From the NCBI GenBank assembly GCA_035610835.1, contig CM069442.1:30085798-30149797 (forward strand): a stretch of 64,000 nucleotides of DNA, given 5' to 3'. The first letter of the stretch is position 1. Every line of letters begins with the position of its first letter. Origin of the DNA: Ophiura sarsii. Taxonomy: Eukaryota; Echinodermata; Ophiuroidea; Amphilepidida; Ophiuridae. The notes beneath the pieces were generated by a model. It was not told the origin of the DNA. It did not search any database and was given only the letters and a program-made list of their open reading frames with translations. Positions 33,666 through 44,965 of this stretch are shown here, piece after piece. Both the position numbers and the translations under genes were made by a program.

Positions 33666-33849
33666 CTGGGAAGTGACTCATCGAAAGAGTTACCTCTGCA
33701 TCCATGGACACTGACAAGCTTAGGAATACACTTACTCTTTTTGTTACTCTGGAATTCATGAGAATTAGTACGTGAGGCTCAGACATAATCTCCATATTTT
33801 GCTGACTCTTTCACATAGTCATATAAAAGTGACTTATCGAAAGAGTTAT

Positions 33850-35416
33850 CTGGACATCAATCGTTACTTAGACTCAATGTCTCGTGTTTCTGATCATATA
33901 AATGCTAATGATTTGCATCAAAAGTTTCAATCGGCTTACAGATCCGGCCACAGCACGGAGACGGCTCTACTGAGAGTCAAGAGTGATATTGCTCATGCGA
34001 TTGACGATCATCGTGCCGTTTTCTTGGTGTTGTTGGACCTGTCGGCTGCTTTCGACACAATAGATCATGGTGTTCTCTTAGACAGATTATCAAATGTATT
34101 TGGGTTCAAAGGTAATGTTTTTAACTGGTTTCAATCGTACCATCATAAACGCACTTGTAGAGTAAAGGTGGGTAATGAATACTCTGATCCACATATTCTT
34201 GATTATGGTTTGCCTCAAGGCTCTTGTGTGGGGCCAAAAATGTTCACATTTTATACTCACCCAATTGCTGACATCATCAGGCACTATACTGGTATTAATT
34301 TTCACTTTTATGCGGACGACACCCAACTGTATATATCTTTCGATCCTCGTATACCGGGTGAGGCTGAACGTGCCCTATCTCTTTTAAGTGAATGTATTGA
34401 TGAAGTCAGGAATTGGATGTCACAAAATATGCTATGTCTGAATAATGATAAGACTGAATTGTTCATTGCCGCAAGTTCCAAATACTTAAACTCACTCTCT
34501 GGCATGTCAATTCGTGTTGGTGACATGCATATCAAATCTAGTTCTCATGTTCGCAATCTTGGTGTTGAATTTGATAGTTCTCTGAAAATGTCCCAGCATG
34601 TGTCCATATTGTGTCGCAGTTTGAATTTCCATCTGAGGAATTTATCCCGTGTTCGAATGTTCATTGATAAAAACACATGTCACCATGCAGTTCGGGCTCT
34701 TATTACATCACGCCTTGATTATGCAAATTCTCTTTTATTTGGAACTACCGCAAAAGAAATTAAACGTCTTCAGCGTCTTCAGAATCGCGCTGCCAAACTT
34801 ATTTTTAGAGTCTCTAAATATGATCATGCATCTCCATACTTGCAAGAATTACACTGGCTTCCTGTGATGGAACGGATTGAATTCAAAATGTTATTGTTTG
34901 TTTTTAAATGTTTCACTCACTGTGCTCCACCATACATTGAGGAACTTCTTTTAATTTATATGCCTGGCAGGAGTGGGCTTCGCTCGAGCACTGACACTAG
35001 ACTTCTTAGTAGACCTAAAACACGCCTTGTTTCCGCAAGTAAAGGTTTCTCTGCCGCCGCTCCTATGCTCTGGAACAAGCTCCCACATAATATCCGTCAT
35101 GCTTCTTCTGTTACCCAGTTCAGAAAACTATTAAAAACACATCTTTTCTTGCGTAATTTGTAATCTGTTAATTGGTTGTCTCTTCTCATCAACTTGTTTT
35201 AAAAATGTGTTTGTATTTTAGAAAATTCTATTGTATATGTATTTTTACCTTTTACCAAGTATGTACTTTTCCTTTTACCAAGTATGTATTTTTACCTTTT
35301 ACCGTGTATGTATTTAATTCTATATGTATTTTATTCTGTAAAGCGCTGTGGTACCTCATTGTGTAAGACTTAAGAGCGCTATATAAATGCCTTGTATAAT
35401 AATAATAATAATAATA
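33850..35416 (+). mobile_element. CR1/L2-like retrotransposon, RT open frame plus 3' tail
   Basis: The open frame runs to 35163 (463 codons from a non-ATG start at 33772; homology begins near codon 32). RT motifs in order: FQSAYRSGHSTETAL (52-66), motif A LLDLSAAFDTIDHG (87-100), motif B DYGLPQGSCVGP (144-155), motif C FHFYADDTQL (177-186), HVRNLGVEFDSSL, the YDHASPYLQELHWLPV block and the C-terminal AAPMLWNKLPHNIRH. The 3' UTR ends GAGCGCTATATAAATGCC and then (AAT)n at about 35397-35416, the standard tail of L2/CR1-type elements. No endonuclease domain precedes the RT, so the copy is 5'-truncated and cannot move itself. The RT has no internal stop, so the insertion is fairly young. Confidence 0.93.
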
Positions 35417-35424
35417 CTTGAAGA

Positions 35425-35660
35425 CGTGTGCGCAAGAAGTCCGTTTTAGTCCATATTTTTGTCTTTTGAGACCCAGGCATTTACAGTTTACAAAATATTG
35501 TAAGACTAAATCAACAAAAAAGTTCAAAGTTGTAACTTGGTGATAGGTTATGTCTCTGGGATTTATATTCTGCACAAAATTAGTCTTTACATTGTTTTAT
35601 TGATCAATATTGATCAATTTATTGATTTTGGACTTACGCACTTCTTGCGCTCACCCCGGT
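35425..35660. repeat. GTGCGCAAGAAGTCC inverted repeat
   Basis: GTGCGCAAGAAGTCCGTTTT on the left and TGGACTTACGCACTTCTTGC on the right are inverted; about 235 bp, MITE-like. Confidence 0.6.
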
Positions 35661-35985
35661 ACCATAGGATTTGTACAGAGTTTTTTATATTACCAATTCA
35701 TAACAAATCTTGCAAAATATAATTCAAGCCTTGAACATACTAGGCCTATATAACATTTATTTAAATTATATTTCTATATAGCAATTATAGTGTAATTCAG
35801 TGAAATCTGAAGTTAGTGATGGTGAATTATCCCCATTTTTACCATGGATGCTGATATATTAGTGAAGACAAACAGGAAAAAACAGGAAAATGTGCTCTAT
35901 TTTGTGGAGTTACAAGCAGTATTTCCAGACTCTCTTATAGCATAAAAACATCTTTTATGATAAAAACGACATATTCCCCATTTAA

Positions 35986-36209
35986 AGGGGCACTAAGAGA
36001 TGTGTTGGAGGATGCGCCCTCAATTATGATAAAAACTGGGATTAGTATATTTTTATAATTGTATTAGGCCTACATGTATGAACTTACACCTATAAGTATT
36101 AAGAAAAATTAGCCCTCTATGTACAAGAAAACGCCATTTTTAATGTTCATCTTGAATTCTGAAGTAAATTTTTAAACATTTAAAATTTTCAACACCACTT
36201 AATGTGCCT
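35986..36209 (+). mobile_element. TTAA MITE, AGGGGCACTAAGAG family
   Basis: Between TTAA at 35982-35985 and 36210-36213. Shares GATAAAAACTGGGATTAGTA and GAACTTACACCTATAAG with 56444-56590, and CATCTTGAATTCTGAAGTAA with 15924-16322. Confidence 0.75.
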
Positions 36210-36606
36210 TTAAGTTGTTGGATATAGTGGGAAATTAACGAATTAATCTATTGACTTTTTAAGTGCGACAAAAATGTATGTTTTGAGAACATTGATAATT
36301 TACCTTGGTTCATGTTTTAAACACACCATAATGGGTGGACTTACATACTTTTTGCACTCACATGATTGCTGACAGTGCTAAATTGGACCCCCTAAAAACA
36401 TGTTTAAAAGTATCAAATTTAAAAATCAGTAATATTCCCATGTTTCTTATCCCTAAAGCTGCCCAAAACAATGTTTAACTCAATTTTGCCAAAAATGGAT
36501 TTATTGTGACTCTTGTAGATAGATACATATGACTCTTTATTGCAGTCTGGTTATCCTGAACCCCAAACTGTGTCACTGCGACCCTTTTATTGTTCTGTGT
36601 GTATGT

Positions 36607-36991
36607 TATGTGCGCTTAGAAAAAATGGTTCTAAAGTTGTCCTGCCAGGAGAACCCTTAAAGGTTCTTTAAAGAACCAAAAATAGTTCCCCAAACATGAA
36701 ACAGAACCATTTTTGGTTGATACAGAACCATTTTTGGTTCGATGTAGAACCTTTTGGGGTTCTTCAATTTTCAAGAACCATTTTTGAAGGTTCTATAACC
36801 CCTCTTGAACCTTCAAAAAAGGTTCTTGAAAATTGAAGAACCAAACAAGGTTCTTCATAGAACCAAAAATGGTTCTGTATCAACCAAAAATGGTTCTGTA
36901 TCACGTTTGGGAACTATTTTTGGTTCTTTAAAGAACCTTTAAGGGTTCTCACCCTGGCAGGAAAAAAAGGTTCTTTAATTTCTTAGAGTGA
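36607..36991. mobile_element. Foldback MITE built of AGAACC/GGTTCT
   Basis: About 385 bp folding on itself: CCTTAAAGGTTCTTTAAAGA on the left and TCTTTAAAGAACCTTTAAGG on the right, CTGCCAGG near both ends, and repeated AGAACCATTTTTGGTT words between. No ORF. Confidence 0.8.
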
Positions 36992-37184
36992 TTAATTGCT
37001 ATCTTCAGTAGATATACCAATATATTACATCGATATCTTCAGATAACATATTCTATTGCTATCTTCAGTAGATAGCAAAGATAGATAGCATTCATGTATA
37101 TACGGTATTACATTGATGTCACCTGAACATGATATCCATCAGTAATGGAAATATACATTAGACAGCAAATACCGACACCGTTAA

Positions 37185-37430
37185 CACTTTCCACGCGGCT
37201 ATAAGATGTACATTAATATACAAAACAGAATTGTCAGAAACATTTCCCAAATGTCAGGGTCTATCTCAAGGATTACTGCTGGACCGATACTTGCCATGTT
37301 TGGTACTTATTTCAATGCATTTCTCATGGTGATTTCAAATATGGTAATGTTGTTCAACAATTTTGACATTTTTGACACATTTTGTGCAATTTTGGAATGT
37401 CGTCGGCAGCTGCCTGCCGCGTGGAAAGTG
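37185..37430 (+). mobile_element. TTAA MITE, CACTTTCCACGCGG family (best copy)
   Basis: 246 bp, ends CACTTTCCACGCGGC and GCCGCGTGGAAAGTG, flanked by TTAA (37181-37184, 37431-37434). Confidence 0.88.
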
Positions 37431-37474
37431 TTAACACCATTGGTGTAATTGCAGGTGTGCAACAGTTTACTTAA

Positions 37475-37760
37475 AGGAGCATTAAGAGATGTGGTGGAGG
37501 CAGCGCAATCAATTACAAATATATATATATGATAAAAACTGGGATTTGTATATTTTTACAATTGTATTACATTTATGATAAGATCAGCATTTAACATCGT
37601 AAAGGGTTGTATTCCAACATATTTAAAACACTGTTTTAATCAAGTTTTGCTGGCGTTTTTTTTAGTAGAAACAACAATAATGGCAATTTTTAATGTTCAT
37701 CTTGAATTCTGAAGCAAATTAATTAAAATTAAAAAAAATTCAACATGACATTGAGGAACT
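37475..37760 (+). mobile_element. AGGGGCACTAAGAG-family MITE, right end lost
   Basis: Left end TTAA + AGGAGCATTAAGAG (TTAA 37471-37474); ATGATAAAAACTGGGATTTG and GTTCATCTTGAATTCTGAAG follow. The right terminus is not recognisable. Confidence 0.65.
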
Positions 37761-38269
37761 CGCGTCTGTTTCCATAACAATATTCATGATCAATGGGAAT
37801 CGAACTCGAGGTGGCAACTCCATTCAATTCAATAGCAACACAAAGACACACATGAGTTCACCGTAAATTCAATGGAGTAGTGTTGCTGAAATAGTATACT
37901 GCTGACTGCATTAGATTTATGTATTGGTATTTTATTTTGCTTAATTAAAGCTTAGGCCTATAAGCAGTTAGCACACGATTTTAATTTGCCAACAGCGATC
38001 GATATTCTTATCAAGGAGACAGTACCCCACATGTCTAAATCAATCGATGGGGATCAAAAAATGTCTTACGGGAAGCACTTTTCTCGGGTTGACAGTTGAC
38101 AGTTCACTGTAGGCCTATACGTGTTGGCGCTTGTTAGAACATTTCAGCTGGCATTCTGTATGATCATGATGATAGTAAAAGTGCGCTGTTATATTTTTCA
38201 TGGGGCACCCTGTATTTGCGTTCTCCAATACTGCTGAGGTCAAGTACAGGTTCATGTTCATGACCGTTC
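37761..38269. other. No feature recognised
   Basis: Unassigned single-copy-looking DNA. Confidence 0.4.
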
Positions 38270-38391
38270 CAGGGTCTATATATTATATGCTGTTGTGTAA
38301 CACACAGCATACATGTACGTACACGGACTATACTACATGTAGTAGTTGCTTTGCTATAGCTTTTCCCACTCTCGTCGCGTCGCGTCGGTAC
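38270..38391 (+). promoter_or_regulatory. Candidate TATA promoter and non-coding first exon
   Basis: TATATATTATATGC at 38277-38290 is followed about 100 bp later by CGCGTCGGTACG|GGTGAGTAT, a good splice donor (GT at about 38393). It could be the 5' exon of the lengsin-like gene, whose first visible exon opens with an acceptor at 42184-42185. This link is conjecture. Confidence 0.25.
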
Positions 38392-38399
38392 GGGTGAGT

Positions 38400-39309
38400 A
38401 TTTTACCATTCTGAATGATATAATTTTCAATGCGACAAGTACGACATCCCAAATATTGAAGCTGAAATGGCAAATTGCATAATATGAATATAGTGCTGGT
38501 TTTGGGGTATTTTGAATTCACCATGTTTCAGCCACACAACAACGGTATTAACTAGTATTATCATCATATTCAATATTTCACCGTAGGCCTACCTGACCTA
38601 TATATTATATCAATGATAATTCCGATAAAATAATGTACATGTACGTACTGTGCGTCGTCACGTACACTCACCCCAACTCGTGTTGAACTTGACATTGATT
38701 CGAACTGATTATATAAGCCTTGCCCTATCGGGTTGTCGCTATTCTGTTTCTGCATAAGTGACTATACGGTAAATTCATTTCAGTATAGCCTGCTAAAAAT
38801 ACAGGGACACACTCACACTGGTATGGTACAGACTTGATGTACATGGGGTTGGTACAATGTACGGGCAACAATAACAAACATCATTTAGGTCAAAATTGTT
38901 TCTGGCGTTCTTTTTACCGGGTCTTTTGACAGCTCAGCTTTCAGGATAACAAGAAGAAAATTCTTAATTTTTGATTTTTTAAAGATGCTCCGACAAACAA
39001 AGATTACAATACAGGTAATACATGATTACAAATAGTATACATATATGAGAGTGTGGATAACTGATAATAGTAACATCAAAAAGAAAGGAAGATATTGTAA
39101 ACCAACAATGAGATACAAAACAAATACCGTACTATATAAGAATTTAGATGACAAAATGGTCAATTGGTCCTGAGACTAATATACCTTAGTCTCAGATTGG
39201 TCATTATAAATATAAAGTGTATTACCTCGTCTGTTGATATATTTTATTCTGAAGTCAATCGGACAACAGTTATGTAATTTATCACATACAACTATATATA
39301 CGATTTTAC
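38400..39309. other. No gene recognised
   Basis: AT-rich. Would be intron of the lengsin-like gene if the promoter above is right. Confidence 0.35.
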
Positions 39310-39645
39310 TACACAAGTTCAACAAAAATAAGTTCCCTTTTAGATTTATATATCTAACATTTTTAAAATGATTTTTGGCACACATATGTACGTGTTCACA
39401 GCAACACCACATGTAGTACGAGTCTCTATACGCTGGTGTTGTAATGCTTGAATGAGCACACATTGAATGAAGGAATACCTCAATTCAAAAATGCTTAATG
39501 ATGTATTGAAGCAGTACAACACCTGTGCGGTTCAAGCAAATACCCTGGTTCAAGAATCAAGCTGCTTAACCATCCTCCTTTTAGTAACTCATTTTAAAAA
39601 TATCAGGCATAATCTAAAGGGGAACTTATTTTTGTTGAACTGTGT
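39310..39645. repeat. Inverted repeat around AAGTTCCCYTTTAGA
   Basis: GTTCAACAAAAATAAGTTCC on the left and GGAACTTATTTTTGTTGAAC on the right are exact complements, with CATTTTTAAAATGA-type sequence inside both. Spacer about 220 bp. Confidence 0.7.
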
Positions 39646-39727
39646 AAATGAATGCATTTCAATTGATAAACAACTCATTTATCATAGAAAAACCAATAGC
39701 CATCACTTAAAACAATGGGAACTTTAA

Positions 39728-40189
39728 TTAAATGAGGAATATCAATCAGGGGTATCCAGTGGATACTATCCACTATAATCTCCCATATACTCATTCGTCC
39801 AAAACATATGTGACAATTTGTCATACGTTAATAACAATATCTTTGCGTTAAAAAACCTTTAGGTCCACTCTTACCAGACTGAGATTCTTTAGGTTGAGAT
39901 TTATCCATCTTAACTCACCGAATGAACTGTTGTAAGCTAGTTCACTGTGGGTGAACTAGTCAAAGTGGACCTGTGCCTTTAAAGATTATGGGCACTCCAA
40001 ATGAAATAACTCTAAATTTCTGCATACTATTTTCTAGCAATATGCTGCTATCTTCAGTAGATATAGCAAATTTGATCAAATACTACCGACGGTACCAAAC
40101 AACTAAATTCAAGTAAAATGCTTGCGTAGATATGAAGAAAATGACTCCAATGATTATTTAATATTGCACAAACACTACAGACAATTTTT
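39728..40189. other. No gene recognised
   Basis: Unassigned; one GCTATCTTCAGTAGATATAG word near 40048. Confidence 0.4.
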
Positions 40190-40350
40190 AAGAAAACCTT
40201 TTCCAATCTTCAAAATCGATCTCAAGGATTACTGACCAAATGCTAGGCATGTTTGTACTTATTTCAATGCATTTCTCATGGCGAATCCAAATATCGTAAT
40301 GACATTCAATAATTTTGACTTTGATGTAACATTTTGGAATGTCGTCTGCA
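40190..40350 (+). mobile_element. CACTTTCCACGCGG-family MITE, fragment
   Basis: Body words ATCTCAAGGATTACTGACC, ATTTCAATGCATTTCTCATG and TTGGAATGTCGTCTGCAGA; termini lost. Confidence 0.7.
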
Positions 40351-40429
40351 GAAGACACCTTGATCTTCAATAAAAAAAACCAATGATTTGAATGAACCAG
40401 TTTGCTCTAAAGGTGAAAATAATTAACAT

Positions 40430-40640
40430 GAATTTGACCTCTTCTTAATCACACAACAAAGCAATATGGAACTTATTTGGTGGTGTGGGACCATAAGAAG
40501 AGAAGTACCAGATGATGTCGAGCGTGTAACGGGTCCAGTGGCAGGTCTGAGTTTATGACAAAGAAAAGTCCGTATTAGGTAATCTGGTGCGTTACCTGGA
40601 ATGCAGATCTTGAATTTGATTCGCTCAGTCCCGCGCATGG
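40430..40640 (-). mobile_element. Possible RT C-terminal scrap
   Basis: The minus frame reads NAPDYLIRTFLCHKLRPATG and then TRSTSSGTSLLMVPHH, which resembles the AP.YL...L.P..P.RS..S..LL.VP stretch of CR1/L2-type C-termini. Short and unconfirmed; a coding exon is not excluded. Confidence 0.35.
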
Positions 40641-40689
40641 ACCGCCATGTTCAAACATGATCGTAAATTGTAATCTAATTTTACTTTGC

Positions 40690-40742
40690 AGTTACAAGGT
40701 GTTATAATTTCACCTTGTAACTGCAAGGTGAAATTATAACAC
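40690..40742. repeat. Overlapping hairpin/direct repeat
   Basis: AGTTACAAGGTGTTATAATT followed by its complement AATTATAACAC and by TCACCTTGTAACTGCAAGGTG: a compact cruciform-prone sequence. Confidence 0.7.
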
Positions 40743-40834
40743 AGATCCATAATAAGTATTTAGCAGAAATGTTTTCCGGGCCTGGGACACATACAGACTT
40801 GCTTTGGCAGAATCCTTTGTCATACTCATTACTG

Positions 40835-41010
40835 CAGACGACAGTTCCAACATTTCACAAAATGTTGTAAAAATTTAAAAGTATTGAATTTCATCACCAT
40901 ATTTGCAATCGCCATGAGAAATACATTAAAATAAGTACAAACATGCGTAGTATTGGTTCAGTAATTATGAAGTTGGGAAAGGTTTCTGACAACTCTGTTT
41001 TGTAAATGGT
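40835..41010 (-). mobile_element. CACTTTCCACGCGG-family MITE, fragment
   Basis: Reverse copy with CATGCGTAGTATTGGTTCAG and CTGTTTTGTAAATGGTAAAA; termini eroded. A run of about 22 G follows at 41056-41077 behind a TAGTGGCGTAAC word. Confidence 0.7.
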
Positions 41011-41500
41011 AAAATCGTCTTTGGTCCGAGGATTAGGTGCGTAGTGGCGTAACCGGGGGGGGGGGGGGGGGGGGGGTGCCTCAACACACTATCTGTACAT
41101 AGAAAATTACAAAGAGGAAAAGGGAAGTTGGATTTTAGTTACCTAAGGAAACTCAAATGTTACATTACAAAGTAGGCCTATATGACACGCAATATCACTA
41201 GCATTTTGAAAGCTATAGTGCTGATATTGCTCCAAAAGTGGAATCTTCAAGGGAAAGACCTCGAGGGCTGTAGTGCCACAACAAGGCCGTATCTCTAATG
41301 GTTGTTTACATACTAAGCAATTAATAACTAAATGTAACTTAGAGGAGCTACTGCAAATATGATTTTTTGTTTTTGTTTTGTTGTTCAGATAGGCCTACAT
41401 AGTGATGTGAAAAGTCACTATCTATACTAGCGGCCATGCTACACTTCTTCAGCTAATATATGACGTGCTTGCAAGCATGCTACACATGGCAGCCATTGTA

Positions 41501-42038
41501 CAGGGTGGTCCAAAAAAACTATACCCAACTTTGGAGGCCATTTTCTCCTAGATGATAAAATATTTTAGTAATTTGGTTTGCATATTATTAAAGCATATAT
41601 CGTTGAGCATTATTGGTGAAAATAGGGAAGATATTACATTAATATTTTTTGAGATATGCACTTTTATGACAATCATGACAATATGATATGACACAATAAT
41701 GTAATGACCCAAGACCCATTATAAGCAGTTAAGGATTAAGTTTAATAAGGTGTGCTTGTCATTGTCAACTGTGCAATGAATACAAAGGTGTGTCATTGTC
41801 ATATCATATTCAAACATGTTGATGCATTGACAGCTCCCGTGGAAAAGCCATTTTTACACATACTCGCTAAAATTAGCAATATCTCAAAAAATATTAATGT
41901 AATATCTTCCCTATTTTCACAAATAATACTCAACGATATATATGCTTTAATAATATGCAAACCAAATTACTAAAATATGTTATCATCTAGGAGAAAATGG
42001 CCTCCAAAGTTGGGTATAGTTTTTTTTGGACCACCCTG
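41501..42038. mobile_element. Mariner-like MITE, CAGGGTGGTCCAAAAAAA ends
   Basis: 538 bp with TIRs of about 150 bp (CAGGGTGGTCCAAAAAAACT, GGAGGCCATTTTCTCCTAGA), flanked by TA (41499-41500, 42039-42040). It ends about 150 bp before the splice acceptor of the lengsin-like gene. Confidence 0.85.
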
Positions 42039-42145
42039 TATATAGATAGGAGGACCTTGTGGCTCCAAACCCTCGAGTCTACTTCATGTATACTAAAGTT
42101 TGAAATCAAATGTTGTTTTATTCTCTGGTTCTGTCTGTCATTCAC

Positions 42146-42185
42146 AATTTGCACTTTCTTTTTACTCTTACTTTCTTTTTATCAG
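42146..42185 (+). other. Splice acceptor of a 5' UTR intron
   Basis: A long pyrimidine tract (CACTTTCTTTTTACTCTTAC, then TTTCTTTTTATCAG) ends in AG at 42184-42185, 54 nt before the ATG at 42240. It implies an upstream non-coding exon. Confidence 0.6.
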
Positions 42186-42239
42186 ATATTGAAACAACCC
42201 ACCAGTATTCATCACACGTGATCTGATTGACTTATCACA

Positions 42240-43589
42240 ATGGATATCGAACAAGTATTGAAAAAGATTGAAGAGGAGTCTATTGAATTCGTGAGATTCG
42301 AACAAGGGGATACTTATGGAGTGGCTCGAACCAAGATCGTTCCCGCGGAACACTTCAAGGAAAAGGCTTCTGGAGGGCTGCTCTTCTACCTGGGGCATCT
42401 TGGATTTGATCCACAAGCGAATATCGCTGATAATTCCGGTTGTAATGAGGAGCTAGGTTACCCGGATGCTCTCACCTTCCCGGATTTTGATACGTTCATG
42501 GCCTTGCCTTATTGTGAGAATACAGCGCGAATTATCGTCGAGCCGACCTTTAAGAATACGGGAAAGGCTGTTGAAGCGTGTCCTCGCACGGTGGCTCGGC
42601 GCCAATTGGATAGGCTGAAAGAGATGGGATATAGCCTGCTGGTTGCTCACGAGCACGAGTTCTTCGTTGTCGATCCTGAAACACGGGAGCCTTACACCAA
42701 AGGTTGGAATTACTTGTCAACACTGCGCACCTATAAAGATACTGCTTTAATCCATCAGTACATGAGAGATCTGAAAAAGATGGGCATCAGCGTAGAGATA
42801 TGCGAAAGCGAATATGGCCCGGGTCAGTTGGAGATCGACTACAAACCATCGTTTGGGATCAAATCGGCAGACACCGCCCATGCATTCCGCATCGCAATCA
42901 AAGAGATAGCCCAGCAACGTGGCTACATGGCAACCTTCATGACCAAACCATGGCCAAATTTCAATGGAAGTTCTTGTCACTTCAACCATTCATTGTGGGA
43001 TCTGGATGGAAAACGCGGGCTTATGTGGGATAAGAGCAGACCAAATGAGCTCTCCGAGTTGGCTGAGCACTGGATCGCTGGAATCATCGCTCATTTCCCG
43101 GCATTAACCCTCCTGATGGCTCCCACCATCAACTGTTTGAAAAGATTCAAACCGTTCACGTTCGCGCCTGTTAATGCCACGTGGGGCTTCGATAATCGCA
43201 CTACGGGAATACGCGTGAAAGTCGGCGGGGAGAGGGGTACCTATGTTGAGAATCGTATGGGTGCCGCTGGTGGGAATCCCTACATTGCCGTGGCGGCAAA
43301 CATCGCTGCGGGCATCGACGGTATTCAACGCAAATTGAAATTACCAGCTGATGTAAAGGGCAATGCCTATGATCCCAAAAATCTTCCACCGCGCACAGCC
43401 AACATACCGACTGATATGAAGGAAGCTCTTGCGTGCTTCGCGAATGACGAGATCATCAGGGAAGCGTTGGGAGAAGACTTTTGCAAATGTTTCGCAGCGT
43501 TGAAAGTTCATGAGCTGAAAATGGAAGAGGAAGCCAAAGCTAAGGGAGATGACGATTGGGAACAAGAAATGTTCATGGAATATCTTTAG
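42240..43589 (+). CDS. LGSN: Lengsin-like protein (glutamine synthetase class I fold)
   Basis: 449 residues from ATG to TAG in one uninterrupted exon; the length fits the GS-I/lengsin fold. The N-terminal part (1-105) shows the GS beta-grasp pattern: IEFVRFEQGDTYGVARTK and FMALPYCENTARI. The catalytic part has HEHEFFV (metal Glu138/Glu140), EYGPGQLEIDY (191-201), NGSSCHFNHSLWD (242-254), NRTTGIRV (319-326) and YVENRMG with NPYIAVAANIAAGIDGI (335-362). His247 matches the metal/ATP histidine. Asn249 replaces the following His, Leu197 the His of GQHE, and Tyr335 the Arg of R-[IV]-E-x-R. Lengsins are animal GS-I relatives, structural in the vertebrate eye lens and without proven GS activity; the altered residues fit that, but loss of activity is inferred. 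Codon use is more GC-rich than the flanks. A plain GS-I-like enzyme is the alternative reading. Confidence 0.92.
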   Translation: MDIEQVLKKIEEESIEFVRFEQGDTYGVARTKIVPAEHFKEKASGGLLFYLGHLGFDPQANIADNSGCNEELGYPDALTFPDFDTFMALPYCENTARIIVEPTFKNTGKAVEACPRTVARRQLDRLKEMGYSLLVAHEHEFFVVDPETREPYTKGWNYLSTLRTYKDTALIHQYMRDLKKMGISVEICESEYGPGQLEIDYKPSFGIKSADTAHAFRIAIKEIAQQRGYMATFMTKPWPNFNGSSCHFNHSLWDLDGKRGLMWDKSRPNELSELAEHWIAGIIAHFPALTLLMAPTINCLKRFKPFTFAPVNATWGFDNRTTGIRVKVGGERGTYVENRMGAAGGNPYIAVAANIAAGIDGIQRKLKLPADVKGNAYDPKNLPPRTANIPTDMKEALACFANDEIIREALGEDFCKCFAALKVHELKMEEEAKAKGDDDWEQEMFMEYL

Positions 43590-44565
43590 ACTGATATAAG
43601 TTACACAAACAAAAACACTCAACGAACAAAAATGAACTTGACATTATATAGATGATCTCCGTGATTAGTAAAGACAGAATGCTAGCGTCACGCAATGAGC
43701 CCCAAGAACCAACTTTTAAGAGATTGGCCGAAATAATCAGGATAAACCATGCACACGCTCTCTAAATGAACCATACATAAGGAAGTGGCAATCGCAAAGC
43801 GAGGAAGCGTTATATACCGGGCGTGATATGTGAACAGTGAAGGCGAAAGACATTTGCACTCAATTCTTTTGAACCCATGTTGATGTTATGGATATTGATC
43901 GTTACACCCTGAATTCGGTCTAATACTGTAGCCCGGGCACTGGGTACTTATACTTAAAAGTACGCAGCGTATAGCCGGGAATGCGCGTTTTGGCTCTCTA
44001 CTAAAGTGACTTGGTTACACGGATAACTTGTTCAACTAACGACAGGTACCAGATTGAAACCAAAATAAGCTAGACCTATTTGCCTAAAAGTTCAACTCAA
44101 CTTTGATTGGCTAAAATAACTTTCACAATGCCATCTGTTTAACGTCTGGGTACCGGGTGAAACCGCTATTCGCCAGTGATTATGTAACCTTCATAACTTA
44201 ACTACGCACTTTTATTTAGAGAAATGTATAATACACGGCCATTATTAAAGTTTGTGATGCCGGATCATTATGATCGGGGTTCAAAACTCAAAACCGTGAT
44301 CCAGTTGACATTAGTGATACTCGGATTACACGTTTATCATGTCTATAGTTAAGCTTGCGCCGGCAAAAGCGGCGCTTGACCTTTTACTGGGATGGTGCAC
44401 GTATTTCGGCATACGTTTATAGGACCTTTAGGCCTAGGGCCTACTTAGGAATCGGCCAGTCGTATTCCAAAAATATATATATATATTTTAATATTCCCTT
44501 CATATGGAAGGAGAATTAAGATAATAACTGTTGACATCTAATCAGGGACATCATTATGGTGATAT
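43590..44565. other. 3' flank of the lengsin-like gene
   Basis: Holds the 3' UTR. An ATTAAA at 44244-44249 is a possible poly(A) signal, but none is compelling. No other gene seen. Confidence 0.4.
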
Positions 44566-44569
44566 GTTT

Positions 44570-44965
44570 AACAATGTAATGCTTTAAGCATGTTTTCACT
44601 CTTTTATAGACGTTTATAGACACACAACTATATTTAACTTACATTATAAGCTTATTTGATATAAAGCTCTACTCAAGATGGTAATGAGCACTATCCGTCT
44701 ATTATTGAAAATCTCGTTTTATAGACGTATAATAGACACGTATTTAGACGTAGGCCTATATAATTGTTTATTATTTAGAATGTAATGCTTAAAGCCTGTT
44801 TTCGCTCATTTATATAAAGACGTATAGACACGTACGCATAGACGAAGGCCTATAAAATAGTTTATTATTTAGAATGTATTGCTTACTAAGCCTGCTTCGT
44901 TCTTTTATATATAGACGTATACACGTAAATGTACCTAAGCCTAAAATTGTTTATTATTTCTTATA
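44570..44965. repeat. Tandem repeat, about 115-bp unit with TAGACGTATAGACACG
   Basis: Three to four units share TTTATTATTTAGAATGTAAT, GCTTAAAGCCTGTTTTCGCT and TATAGACGTATAGACACGTA. Confidence 0.75.

Noticed and set aside
38570..38755. Minus-strand ORF followed by a GTGAGTGT donor-like site
   Set aside because: TATA-like and donor-like words are present but the peptide is unrecognised and no downstream exon was found; too weak to annotate.
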